64,000 nucleotides of DNA from Cytophaga hutchinsonii ATCC 33406 (GTDB lineage Bacteria; Bacteroidota; Bacteroidia; Cytophagales; Cytophagaceae): positions 3,426,001 to 3,490,000 of the forward strand of contig NC_008255.1 in NCBI RefSeq assembly GCF_000014145.1, given 5' to 3'. The notes beneath the pieces were generated by a model. It was not told where the DNA came from. It was given only the letters and a program-made list of their open reading frames with translations, and ran no database searches. This document shows, one piece after another, positions 8,976-17,646 of this stretch. The position numbers and the translations under genes were made by a program. Position 1 is the first letter of the stretch. Each line of letters starts with the position of its first letter.

Positions 8976-10283
8976 TTAAAAGATATTCCTGATTGCATCA
9001 TTTGAAATGGCATAGAGCATTAATGATAACAATAGTAACATACCAATTTTTTGGGCATTTTCCAGAAATTTATCGGATGGTTTTTTGCCGGAAATAATTT
9101 CATATAACAGGAACATTACGTGTCCGCCATCCAATGCCGGGATCGGAAGCAGGTTCATAAACGCCAATATCATTGATAAGGTTGCTGTCAAACTCCAGAA
9201 ATGCGGCCAGATCCACTTCGGTCCGTAAGCTTTTCCCATAGTAAAAAAACTACCAACTGAATTTGAAGGTTTTAACTCTCCGCGGAAAATTTTAGAGAAT
9301 GCTTTTAATTGATCGGTTACAACTTTAATGGAAGAAGTAATTCCTCTTGGTACAGATTCGATAAAACTAAACGAACGTGTTGAGATCTGCATGCCGTTTT
9401 TAGCACCAAAGCCTATCAAGCCAGCTGTATCAACCTGCACGTTCAGTTTTACTTCCTGCTGATTGCGAACAACCAGCATTTCAACTTTTTTATTTTTATT
9501 TGCAGCAAGTACCTGCTTCAGATCATTGTAATAATTGATGCGTTGTCCGCTGATGCCGATAACAGAATCGCCCGCTTGCAGGCCTGCCTTCTCTGCATTG
9601 CTTCCTTTCATAACTTCTCCTACTGTAAACGGGAAATTCGGTTCGATAAACCCCTTCGCATTTTTTTCTGCCAGTTTATCCAGCACATTGCTTGGCAAAA
9701 CAATAGTTAATGCTGCACCATTCCGGATAACTGTAAAGGAACTGTTCTGTTCCAGCAATGCTTCATAAACGTCCGCAAAATCATCGATCTGTTTTCCGTT
9801 AACCGCAACGATTTTATCTCCGTTCTGCAACCCAATTTCCTGAGCAATCGGCTGCGCTACAATACCATATTTGTTTACTTCACCGGCACTGATGTATTCT
9901 TCACCATTGATCCAGGTAAGGCTGATATTGATTAAAAAAGCAACCAGCACATTTACAATTACACCGCCCAGCATCACGATCAAACGCTGCCATGCCGGTT
10001 TACTTCTGAACTCCCATGCTTTTGGTTCTTCTTTCAATGCTTCGGTATCCATGGATTCATCAACCATACCGGATATTTTAACAAAACCACCTAAGGGAAT
10101 TGCCCCTACAGAATATTCTGTGTCACCTTTTTTAAAACCAAAAAGTTTTGGAGGAAAACCAATTGAAAACTTTTCAACCCGCATGCCGAAATACTTTGCT
10201 GTCAACATATGACCCAGCTCATGTACTCCAACTAAAATCGACAAGCCCAGTATTAATTGGGCTGCCATAATCACTATTTCCAT
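8976..10283 (-). CDS. rseP: RIP metalloprotease RseP (site-2 protease)
   Basis: This inner-membrane zinc protease cleaves transmembrane anti-sigma factors and remnant signal peptides. The 435-residue protein shows the zinc motif HELGH (21-25) in the first membrane span, periplasmic PDZ domain(s) in the middle (motifs around NGDKIVAVNG and AGDSVIGISG), and the C-terminal NLLPIPALDGGH motif carrying the third ligand, followed by further spans. Length fits the family. It lies 20 bp after dxr in the same direction, the dxr-rseP pairing common in bacteria, here with the LysM gene following. Its anti-sigma substrate is not in the window. Confidence 0.95.
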   Translation of the reverse strand: MEIVIMAAQLILGLSILVGVHELGHMLTAKYFGMRVEKFSIGFPPKLFGFKKGDTEYSVGAIPLGGFVKISGMVDESMDTEALKEEPKAWEFRSKPAWQRLIVMLGGVIVNVLVAFLINISLTWINGEEYISAGEVNKYGIVAQPIAQEIGLQNGDKIVAVNGKQIDDFADVYEALLEQNSSFTVIRNGAALTIVLPSNVLDKLAEKNAKGFIEPNFPFTVGEVMKGSNAEKAGLQAGDSVIGISGQRINYYNDLKQVLAANKNKKVEMLVVRNQQEVKLNVQVDTAGLIGFGAKNGMQISTRSFSFIESVPRGITSSIKVVTDQLKAFSKIFRGELKPSNSVGSFFTMGKAYGPKWIWPHFWSLTATLSMILAFMNLLPIPALDGGHVMFLLYEIISGKKPSDKFLENAQKIGMLLLLSLMLYAISNDAIRNIF

Positions 10284-10303
10284 TTATTCTGAATTAACGG
10301 CTA

Positions 10304-11479
10304 TTATTTAACTTTTACCTGCGTGTATGCACGCGCCAACGCTCTTGTCTGTGTATCTGTCTGAATGTAATCATCCAGCGTCGGAACAACAATATACGGT
10401 ACTTTTGCCATACATTCAGCAATCAAATCAGGCATTTCTAAAAATGCTATCTCATCCTGCAGGAATTTTTCAACAGCGATCTCATTAGCAGCATTTAAAA
10501 TACAGGCCATATTCCCTCCTTTTCGCAAGGCATCATAGGCTAATGATAAATTATGAAATGTTTCCGTATCAGGTTTGTCAAAGGTAAGGGCCGGATATTG
10601 TGTAAAATCAAACCTCGGATAATCGGACTTTAACCGTTCAGGAAAAGCCAGCGCATACTGTATCGGTAATTTCATATCCGGCAGCCCCATCTGTGCTTTA
10701 ATGGAACCATCCTGAAACTGTACCATGGAATGTATGATCGACTGAGGATGCACAACAACATCAATCTGATCGGCTTCCAGACCAAATAACCATTTCGCTT
10801 CAATAACCTCCAAGCCTTTATTCATCAAGGAAGCCGAATCAATCGTTATTTTAGCGCCCATGCTCCAGTTGGGATGCTTTAAGGCTTGTTTTTTAGTTAC
10901 ATGCTCCAGATCTGCACGTTTCATGCCTCTGAACGGACCACCGGAAGCTGTCAGAATAATCTTCTCAATTTCATTCATTCCCTCTCCAGGCAAACACTGA
11001 AAAATGGCTGAATGTTCAGAATCAACCGGCAGGATCGCTACCCGATGCTGTCTGGCTAATGCCGTAACGATATCACCCGCAACAACAAGCGTTTCTTTAT
11101 TTGCCAGGGCAATGTGCTTGCCTGCTTTGATGGCATGTATCGTTGGAATTAAACCGGCATAACCGACCAATGCGGTCAATACAACATCGATATCTTCCAT
11201 CTCAACAACTGAAGCCAGCGCTTTGACTCCGCAATACACCTTTATATCCAGCGGCTCTAAGGCATGCTGAACGTTTGAATAGAGCCCCTCATTTCCAATG
11301 ACAACTACATTGGGGCGAAATTCAACGGCCTGCTCTATAAGCAGCGCTGCATTATTTTCTGCTGTTAACACTTCAACCACAAACCGATCTTTATTATTCC
11401 GGATAACTTCAAGGGCCTGTGTGCCGATTGAACCGGTAGATCCAAGAATGGCAATGTATTTTTTTTGAGGGTCTTTCAT
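10304..11479 (-). CDS. dxr: 1-deoxy-D-xylulose 5-phosphate reductoisomerase
   Basis: Dxr converts DXP to 2-C-methyl-D-erythritol 4-phosphate with NADPH, the committed step of the MEP isoprenoid pathway, in the cytoplasm. The 391-residue protein has the NADPH-binding GSTGSIG (13-19), the metal/substrate motif VDSEHSAIFQ, the GMKRADLEHVT region, and the C-terminal NAANEIAVEKF motif. All expected motifs are present and length is normal. Its ATG overlaps the end of the upstream GH3-family gene by 4 bp, which suggests translational coupling; rseP follows 20 bp downstream. Confidence 0.97.
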   Translation of the reverse strand: MKDPQKKYIAILGSTGSIGTQALEVIRNNKDRFVVEVLTAENNAALLIEQAVEFRPNVVVIGNEGLYSNVQHALEPLDIKVYCGVKALASVVEMEDIDVVLTALVGYAGLIPTIHAIKAGKHIALANKETLVVAGDIVTALARQHRVAILPVDSEHSAIFQCLPGEGMNEIEKIILTASGGPFRGMKRADLEHVTKKQALKHPNWSMGAKITIDSASLMNKGLEVIEAKWLFGLEADQIDVVVHPQSIIHSMVQFQDGSIKAQMGLPDMKLPIQYALAFPERLKSDYPRFDFTQYPALTFDKPDTETFHNLSLAYDALRKGGNMACILNAANEIAVEKFLQDEIAFLEMPDLIAECMAKVPYIVVPTLDDYIQTDTQTRALARAYTQVKVK

Positions 11480-12966
11480 GCAGTCAATATTATTGTAGCA
11501 AACGATCTGTCGTTTGATAATCGCGGCGCCTTATTCTGGCCTCCTAACTTACCCATTTTTTTCATACCATTAATAAATCCGCCGGCAGAAATTGAAGTAA
11601 TTACTAACGGGCGTAAGATATTTCCTACTATTAAATCTTTGTAATAAATATTTTTCTGAATCATTTCCTGATCCAGATCGTGCGCGAACTGATCCATATC
11701 TGCGGGCATCGAAATGAATTCGATCAGCCATTCATGATACGGCAGACCTTCTTCAGGCGTTACCTGGGGCGCAACGGTAAACTCGGTAATGGAAACTTCC
11801 GGATGTTTCAGCAAAGCATTTTTCATGGCCTGCTCAACTTCTTCCCCGATTACATGTTCCCCAAAAGCAGATATAAAATGTTTTACTCTTCCGGTCACTA
11901 CAATCCGGTAAGGAGCTGTTGAAACAAATTTTACCGTGTCGCCAATGGAATACGCAAACAAACCGGCATTGGTAGACATAACCAAGGCATAATTCACATC
12001 GGTTTTTACTTCCCCGATGGTTAACCGTGTCGGGTTTGCGGAGCCGTATTCTTCTACAGGAATAAATTCATAAAAGATTCCGCTGTTCAACAGCAGCAAT
12101 AAACCTGCCTGCCCGGGTATATCCTGAAACGCAATGAATCCTTCGGATGCCGGATAGGTTTCTACGGTGTCGATTTCTTTGCCAATGCTTTCAATCAGTT
12201 TCCGTTTATACGGGGAAAAATTAACCCCTCCGTACACAAGCAATGAAAAGGAAGGGAATACATCTTTAATTTTTTTATGCGTACGTTCTTCGATGCGGTC
12301 AAAATACATTTGTACCCACGGCGGTATGCCGCTGATCAGTGACATATCCTGGTCGATCGTTTCATCTACAATTTTTTCCAGCTTGCTTTCCCAATCATCC
12401 ACGCAATTGGTTTCAAAGCTTGGCAATTGATTGCCTCTCAAATAACCGGGTACATGGTGATTGACGATACCGGACAAACGGCCGATGTAAATACCGTTTT
12501 TCTTTTCCATAATCGGACTGCCGGATAAAAAAATCAGTTTCTTGTCTAAGAATTCTGACTTACCGGTTTGGTGCACGTAATTTAACAGCGCATCCTTCGC
12601 GCCATTTATGTGATAACCGATGGAATCTTTAGTAATCGGAATGTATTTGACACCCGATGTAGTACCGGAAGTTTTAGCGAAATACAAGGGTATACCAGGC
12701 CACAGCACATCCTGTGTACCTTGTTTTACCAGTTCAATGTATTCTTTGAAACCTTCATATTCTCTTACAGGAACAAGCCTGCAATAATCTGCATGTGACT
12801 GAATGGAATCGAATGCGTGATCTTTTCCAAAAGTTGTTTTTTGAGCTTTTTTAATAAGAAGATCGAACACGTTTTTTTGCGTGCCGACCGGATCTGAACT
12901 CCATTTTTTTTGCTTCTGAACAATCCAGCTTGCAAGTGGTTTGCTTAACCATGACTTTATTCCCAT
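11476..12966 (-). CDS. GH3-family acyl-adenylate/amido synthetase homologue
   Basis: The 496-residue protein matches the GH3 family, whose plant members conjugate amino acids to jasmonate or auxin through an acyl-adenylate. Visible family features are the ATP-binding FAKTSGTTSG near the N-terminal third, a VETYPASEGF segment in mid-protein, and a YSIGDTVKF motif. No signal peptide is present, so it is probably cytoplasmic. The substrate of bacterial GH3 proteins in this phylum is not known to me. Its stop overlaps the dxr start by 4 bp, making it the first gene of a GH3-dxr-rseP-LysM unit; whether it is functionally tied to isoprenoid synthesis is unknown. Confidence 0.85.
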   Translation of the reverse strand: MGIKSWLSKPLASWIVQKQKKWSSDPVGTQKNVFDLLIKKAQKTTFGKDHAFDSIQSHADYCRLVPVREYEGFKEYIELVKQGTQDVLWPGIPLYFAKTSGTTSGVKYIPITKDSIGYHINGAKDALLNYVHQTGKSEFLDKKLIFLSGSPIMEKKNGIYIGRLSGIVNHHVPGYLRGNQLPSFETNCVDDWESKLEKIVDETIDQDMSLISGIPPWVQMYFDRIEERTHKKIKDVFPSFSLLVYGGVNFSPYKRKLIESIGKEIDTVETYPASEGFIAFQDIPGQAGLLLLLNSGIFYEFIPVEEYGSANPTRLTIGEVKTDVNYALVMSTNAGLFAYSIGDTVKFVSTAPYRIVVTGRVKHFISAFGEHVIGEEVEQAMKNALLKHPEVSITEFTVAPQVTPEEGLPYHEWLIEFISMPADMDQFAHDLDQEMIQKNIYYKDLIVGNILRPLVITSISAGGFINGMKKMGKLGGQNKAPRLSNDRSFATIILTA

Positions 12967-13055
12967 ACATGCAAGTTAAGGAAAAGTTACTTGTTGAACC
13001 GGTAAGTACCTGTAGATTTTTGGTGTAATAAAAACATATTTATGCTAACAGATTG

Positions 13056-13763
13056 TTATCTGTTTTTCCAGATATGGAATAACGGCACAGAAGAAGTCTC
13101 CGTAAAACCCATTGATTCATATAAGCTGCATGCTGCAATGTTGTGTGCCTGCGTAACAATTTTAACAGGCATGTTTCCGGATTCGAAAGCATTTACTACA
13201 CAGTGTTCAATTAATGCTTTCGCAATTCCTTTTCCTCTGAATGCTTTTTCTACAGCTATCAAGCCAATCTGCGCAGCATCCTGTTTAAAAGCCAGTGTTA
13301 CAAAACCAGCTAACTGATTTGAAAGAAAGACACCAAATACATGATCGGCCAGTTCGTGTTTTACAGACTTTTCAATCCAGGCAATGTATAATTTTTCAAA
13401 GTCCGATTTATCAAAGTTTGTGTCTTTATAAAATCTTGATTCAATGCCGCTTTCAAATGTCAATTGAATCAACGCTTGTGTTACCTGATCAATTTCTACA
13501 ATATTATGGATAGGCTTTTTCTCCGGATTGCTCCATGCCGCCAACTCATAGGTGCGCTTGTGTTCAACGGGTGGCTGATTAAAAACATCATACAATTTAT
13601 TTTGTATCGCTTCAGATGCTGCGGTCACATACATCAAATCAAAAGATCCGGTATCAAATGCTATTTTAAGTGCATCGGCTTCTTCCGCATTTGTTACGTG
13701 TGCCTGACCAATATTACGGTTGAAAAACGTACTGTCCCAGGATAATGGCTGTATATTATTCAT
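13056..13763 (-). CDS. GNAT acetyltransferase, RffC/WecD-like
   Basis: The 235-residue protein carries a C-terminal GNAT fold with the acetyl-CoA loop FRGKGIAKALI (about 172-182) and the ASLYESMGF-type motif (here CSLYESMGF). Its N-terminal PLSWDSTFFN and the SRFYKDTNF segment resemble RffC/WecD, which N-acetylates dTDP-4-amino-4,6-dideoxy-D-galactose to dTDP-Fuc4NAc. Context supports this: it is the last gene of an operon headed by an RffA/WecE-like aminotransferase, and overlaps the glycosyltransferase by 8 bp. The exact amino-sugar is inferred. Confidence 0.78.
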   Translation of the reverse strand: MNNIQPLSWDSTFFNRNIGQAHVTNAEEADALKIAFDTGSFDLMYVTAASEAIQNKLYDVFNQPPVEHKRTYELAAWSNPEKKPIHNIVEIDQVTQALIQLTFESGIESRFYKDTNFDKSDFEKLYIAWIEKSVKHELADHVFGVFLSNQLAGFVTLAFKQDAAQIGLIAVEKAFRGKGIAKALIEHCVVNAFESGNMPVKIVTQAHNIAACSLYESMGFTETSSVPLFHIWKNR

Positions 13764-14688
13764 GTGTTAAGCCAATTGTTTGCTGGATAATATAAACAGG
13801 GCGGTCTTTTACGCGGTCAAATGTTTTGCCTATATACAAACCAATAATTCCCAATATTAAAATCATTATTCCGCCCAAAAACCAAACAGAAATAATGATG
13901 CTGGCAAAACCTGCCACTGAAATATCTCCATGAAGATAGCGGACAAATTGAATGATAGCAGCAAAGAACGCCAGGCTTGAAATTAAAAATCCAAACTTTA
14001 CGGTAAGCCGTAAAGGCTTATCCGAAAACGCTAGAATTATATCCAGTGCCATGCGCAACAACTTGCCGATATTGTAAGAAGTTTCCCCAACAAGGCGCGC
14101 CTGATGATTAACTTCAACAGCTGTAAGTTTAAAACCAACCCAACGGACCATAGCCGGGAAATACCTGATTTTATCTTTCATGGACAAAATCGCTGCAATT
14201 ACTTTTTTATGATAAATACCAAAATTAGCAACGCTGCTATCCTGTTTTGTTTCTGTCAAATAGCCCAGTACTGAATAAAATACTTTTGAAAACATGCGTT
14301 TGAAAAAAGTATCTTTACGTACCAAGCGTTGCGCCAATACGATATCAAATCCACTTTTTGCTTTTTCATATAGCTTGAAAATTTCTTCGGGTTGATCTTG
14401 CAAGTCACAATCCATAACAACAACCCATTCTCCTGTTGCATACTCCAAACCTGCGTGAATGGCATAATGCTGCCCGAAATTTCTGGAAAGATTTATTCCT
14501 TTTACACGCTTATCCTGTTCTGCCAATTCAACAATTGTTCCCCATGCATTATCCGGGCTGTTATCATTTACAAAAATAATTTCAAAGTGAGGAGTTATTG
14601 CCTGTAATGCCTGTACAAGTTTTTGATACAACTCATGCAAACAAGACTTGCATCCATATACAGGAGATACGACAGAAAGGTGAATCAT
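13756..14688 (-). CDS. Family 2 glycosyltransferase, polyprenyl-phosphate type (GtrB/ArnC-like)
   Basis: The 310-residue protein has a GT-A domain (about 1-220) with FVNDNSPD, the metal-binding MDCDLQDQP segment, and two C-terminal membrane spans (about 232-253 and 265-290). This is the layout of enzymes that load a sugar onto undecaprenyl phosphate at the inner membrane (GtrB, ArnC, DPMS-like). It overlaps the aminotransferase gene by 4 bp upstream and the acetyltransferase gene by 8 bp downstream, so the three are very likely translationally coupled. A natural donor would be the dTDP-4-acetamido-sugar made by its neighbours; that is inference. Confidence 0.85.
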   Translation of the reverse strand: MIHLSVVSPVYGCKSCLHELYQKLVQALQAITPHFEIIFVNDNSPDNAWGTIVELAEQDKRVKGINLSRNFGQHYAIHAGLEYATGEWVVVMDCDLQDQPEEIFKLYEKAKSGFDIVLAQRLVRKDTFFKRMFSKVFYSVLGYLTETKQDSSVANFGIYHKKVIAAILSMKDKIRYFPAMVRWVGFKLTAVEVNHQARLVGETSYNIGKLLRMALDIILAFSDKPLRLTVKFGFLISSLAFFAAIIQFVRYLHGDISVAGFASIIISVWFLGGIMILILGIIGLYIGKTFDRVKDRPVYIIQQTIGLTHE

Positions 14689-15818
14689 ATTTTTTCTGAA
14701 TAAAAAGATAAGATTTTAGTACAAATAAATTCCTGATCTTCGGTGGAAAGATCATAAAACAAGGGCAACCGAACCAACGTTTCTGCATACTGATCTGCAT
14801 AATCCATCGATCTTCCATCGTGTTTATCTGAAAAGTAAGGTGATTTATGAAGCGATAAATAATGAAACACAGCCAGAATATTATGTGCTTTTAAATAATC
14901 AATCAATGCGGTCCGCTCTTCCAGAGAATTGCAGATCACATAAAACATATGTGCGTTGTTGGTTGCATACGCCGGTATATAAGGCAACCTGAGTTTTTTA
15001 TGTTCCGCTAAGGGGCTTAGTGTATTGTAATAGGTATTCCAGATTTCCAGTCGCTTAGCCTGAATTTCAGCTACGTTTTCTAACTGCGCATATAAAAAGG
15101 CGCTTATAATTTCAGATGGTAAAAACGAGGAACCAACATCTACCCAACCATACTTATCTGTTTCGCCTCTAAAAAAAGCGCTACGGTTTGTACCTTTTTC
15201 CCAGATAATTTCAGACCTGTTACAATAATCTGAATTGTTTATTGCCAACAGTCCGCCTTCTCCGGAAATGATATTTTTTGTTTCATGAAAACTGAATGCA
15301 CCAAAATCGCCAATGCCGCCCAATGGTTTATCTTTATAATAGGAGCTTATTGCCTGCGCGGCATCTTCCACTACGAATAACTGATATTTTTTTGCAATGT
15401 TCATTACAACATCCATATCACACGCTACGCCGGCATAATGCACCACAACAATCGCCTTTGTTTTAGATGTGATCAGACCTTCAATCAACTCAACGTTCAT
15501 ATTTGGTTCAGTTGCTAAACTATCTACAAATACAAGCTTTGCGCCTCTTAATACAAAAGCGTTTGCCGTTGAAACAAACGTAAACGTTGGTAATATAATT
15601 TCATCCCCCGGTTGAATATCCATTAACAATGACGACATTTCCAGCGCATCTGTACAGCTTGATGTCATCAATGTCTTTGTGAAACCGTATGTGGAAGTAA
15701 AGAAATCATGACATTTTTTAGTAAAAATGCCATTTCCTGAAATTTTCCCTGAATGAACAGCCTCATAGATGTAATGAACTTCTTTACCTGTTAAATGCGG
15801 TTTATTAAAAGGGATCAT
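14685..15818 (-). CDS. rffA: dTDP-4-amino-4,6-dideoxygalactose transaminase (RffA/WecE family)
   Basis: This PLP-dependent DegT/DnrJ/EryC1-family aminotransferase converts dTDP-4-keto-6-deoxyglucose to the 4-amino sugar using glutamate. The 377-residue protein has EDAAQ (151-155) and the PLP lysine Lys181 in FSFHETKN, plus long stretches highly similar to E. coli WecE (e.g. FVSTANAFVLRGAK, NAHMFYV, VFHYLSLH). Length is normal. It is first in a three-gene operon; a perfect TATATTTG (minus strand, 15844-15837) lies 18 bp upstream of the ATG. The genes making the dTDP-keto sugar (rfbA/rfbB) are not in the window. Confidence 0.9.
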   Translation of the reverse strand: MIPFNKPHLTGKEVHYIYEAVHSGKISGNGIFTKKCHDFFTSTYGFTKTLMTSSCTDALEMSSLLMDIQPGDEIILPTFTFVSTANAFVLRGAKLVFVDSLATEPNMNVELIEGLITSKTKAIVVVHYAGVACDMDVVMNIAKKYQLFVVEDAAQAISSYYKDKPLGGIGDFGAFSFHETKNIISGEGGLLAINNSDYCNRSEIIWEKGTNRSAFFRGETDKYGWVDVGSSFLPSEIISAFLYAQLENVAEIQAKRLEIWNTYYNTLSPLAEHKKLRLPYIPAYATNNAHMFYVICNSLEERTALIDYLKAHNILAVFHYLSLHKSPYFSDKHDGRSMDYADQYAETLVRLPLFYDLSTEDQEFICTKILSFYSEKI

Positions 15819-15836
15819 ATTATTTTTTTAATTAAC

Positions 15837-15844
15837 CAAATATA
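15837..15844 (-). promoter_or_regulatory. Candidate -7 element for the amino-sugar operon
   Basis: TATATTTG on the minus strand is a perfect match to TAnnTTTG, and predicts a start site near 15831 and a 13-nt leader. The -33 position has no clear TTTG and is instead covered by the palindrome at 15844-15872, as expected for a regulated promoter. Confidence 0.45.
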
Positions 15845-15872
15845 AGTGTTAAAATTTGTAATTTTAACACTT
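15844..15872. repeat. Palindrome in the divergent promoter region
   Basis: Arms 15844-15855 and 15861-15872 (key half-site AAGTGTTAAAAT) pair perfectly around a 5-nt centre. It lies between the start of the aminotransferase operon (minus) and the membrane protein at 15914 (plus), abutting the candidate -7 box. It is a likely operator for both directions; a terminator is less likely because no gene ends here. Confidence 0.55.
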
Positions 15873-15913
15873 CACCGGGATATACTATTCCGTATTCAAC
15901 AGATACCAAATAG

Positions 15914-17641
15914 ATGCTTAACAAAACGCTTACCAATACTGTAGTTATTTCATTTTATACACTGCTGAGCATTTTTTTTACATGGCCTCTTTTAGTACAC
16001 CTTCATGAGGGATTTATTTCTCCGGATACAATGGGAGATTCATCTTCCTATATCTGGGATGTATATATTTTCAAAAATAATATAGCCAACAACAACCCGT
16101 TGTTTCATACTGAAAAAGTATTGTCTCCTATTGGTGGTAATTTATGGATGCATGGCTACATGCCCGGCATGTGCAGCTTTTCACTCTTATTTAAAAATAA
16201 TTTTCTGGGCATGAATCTGTATATCATGCTCCATTTTATTCTGTCTGCCTTTGGAGCGTATCTGCTTTCCATGTATCTGAATAAAAACAAACTCATTTCA
16301 TTTATTATTGGTGCAGCATTTTCATTTTCTGCATACAAAATGCTTCGGTTAACCGAACATTATACACTTGTGCTTACAGCAACGATTCCATTTTACATAC
16401 TTTGTTTTTTAAAAGCATTTGATTTTTCAACCAAATCATTTCTACCCGTAATCATTTCTAAAAAACATTTTTATTTGTGTATTCTGCTTGGATTCTTAAC
16501 CATTTTAAATGACTACTATGCAACATTCTATTTGCTTTATTTTTCATTCGCCTGGTTTGCTTTTTATAAATTTTACCCATACTGGATCAACTTATCGCGT
16601 ATAAAAAAAACAGGTATGTTGCTTATATTATTTATTGGCATGCATTTAATTATCGAACCGCTGGTAATACATGGTTTCGACGACAAAGGCGGTATTTGGT
16701 GGGGAGGAAATATGCTTGCATTTTTTATTCCCAACGACAATTCCTGGCTCTATAACAATGCCTCTCTTGAGCCACTAACATCCATTGCTTACAGAGGCAT
16801 GCATAATTTAGAAAATCAGCTCTTTTTAGGGTACAGCATTATATTTGTGGGCATTATTCTTCTATACAATTTCTTTAAAAACAACCTGCCTAAAGAAACA
16901 GCTCCGTGGATTTTCATAACCGCAATATTTTTTTTACTTGCAACTCCAATCATTTATTTCGGTTCGCATAAAATAATTTATAGCCCTACGGCCATCATCC
17001 ACTTCATTCCGTTCTTTAATAATATCCGTTGTAATACCCGCACGGTTATGATGATTGAACTTACGTTACCAATTATTGCCGGTTATTTTTGGGCACAAAC
17101 AATTGCCCGCAAACCAAATATTCTGTATAGTTACGCATTACCCGTATTGTTGCTTTTTTATATGATTGTAGAGTTTAAACCTAAACCTTATAACTTACTT
17201 GTAAATGCAGATGCCCCGGCAATCTATGATGCTGTAGCAAAAAGCCCCAATAATAAAGTTTTAATTATGCCTACAGGTGTGAATGATGGACTGCACCACA
17301 TAGGCAATTTTAATAACCTGGAACATTTTTATCAAACCATTCACAAAAAAAGTATCACGGGCGGATATCTTTCAAGAGTTTCTGACAAAGTATTTGAAAG
17401 CTATCAAAACGATTCCATCATGAATACGTTGATTCTGTTAAGTGAAAATGCGAATTATCCATTCTCTATACCGAGCCAGAGCCAGATTACGACATTTAAC
17501 AACACATTTAACGTAGATATGTATTTGATTAAGCCAGACTATATCAATACAAATGCTGAAAAATATATTATTGTTTTATTGAAAGGAAAATCTTTTGTAA
17601 TAACTGAAAAAGATGGATTTAAATTGTATGAATTAAAATAA
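15914..17641 (+). CDS. Polytopic membrane protein, GT-C glycosyltransferase-like
   Basis: The 575-residue protein has a first membrane span (about 8-28), a periplasmic loop with acidic residues (MGDSSSYIWD, about 41-50) where GT-C enzymes carry catalytic Asp, then roughly ten more hydrophobic spans, and a C-terminal soluble domain of about 150 residues. This layout resembles membrane transferases that use polyprenyl-phosphate sugars on the outer face of the inner membrane, but I cannot place it in a named family. It is followed 5 bp later by a second membrane protein and then a polyprenyl-phosphate glycosyltransferase, so it is probably part of a glycan operon. Confidence 0.65.
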   Translation: MLNKTLTNTVVISFYTLLSIFFTWPLLVHLHEGFISPDTMGDSSSYIWDVYIFKNNIANNNPLFHTEKVLSPIGGNLWMHGYMPGMCSFSLLFKNNFLGMNLYIMLHFILSAFGAYLLSMYLNKNKLISFIIGAAFSFSAYKMLRLTEHYTLVLTATIPFYILCFLKAFDFSTKSFLPVIISKKHFYLCILLGFLTILNDYYATFYLLYFSFAWFAFYKFYPYWINLSRIKKTGMLLILFIGMHLIIEPLVIHGFDDKGGIWWGGNMLAFFIPNDNSWLYNNASLEPLTSIAYRGMHNLENQLFLGYSIIFVGIILLYNFFKNNLPKETAPWIFITAIFFLLATPIIYFGSHKIIYSPTAIIHFIPFFNNIRCNTRTVMMIELTLPIIAGYFWAQTIARKPNILYSYALPVLLLFYMIVEFKPKPYNLLVNADAPAIYDAVAKSPNNKVLIMPTGVNDGLHHIGNFNNLEHFYQTIHKKSITGGYLSRVSDKVFESYQNDSIMNTLILLSENANYPFSIPSQSQITTFNNTFNVDMYLIKPDYINTNAEKYIIVLLKGKSFVITEKDGFKLYELK

Positions 17642-17646
17642 GTAAC

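Noticed and set aside
13047-13064. AACAGAT-TGTT-ATCTGTT hairpin as terminator of the acetyltransferase gene.
   Set aside because: It overlaps the stop codon and its T tract is on the wrong strand for the minus-strand gene.
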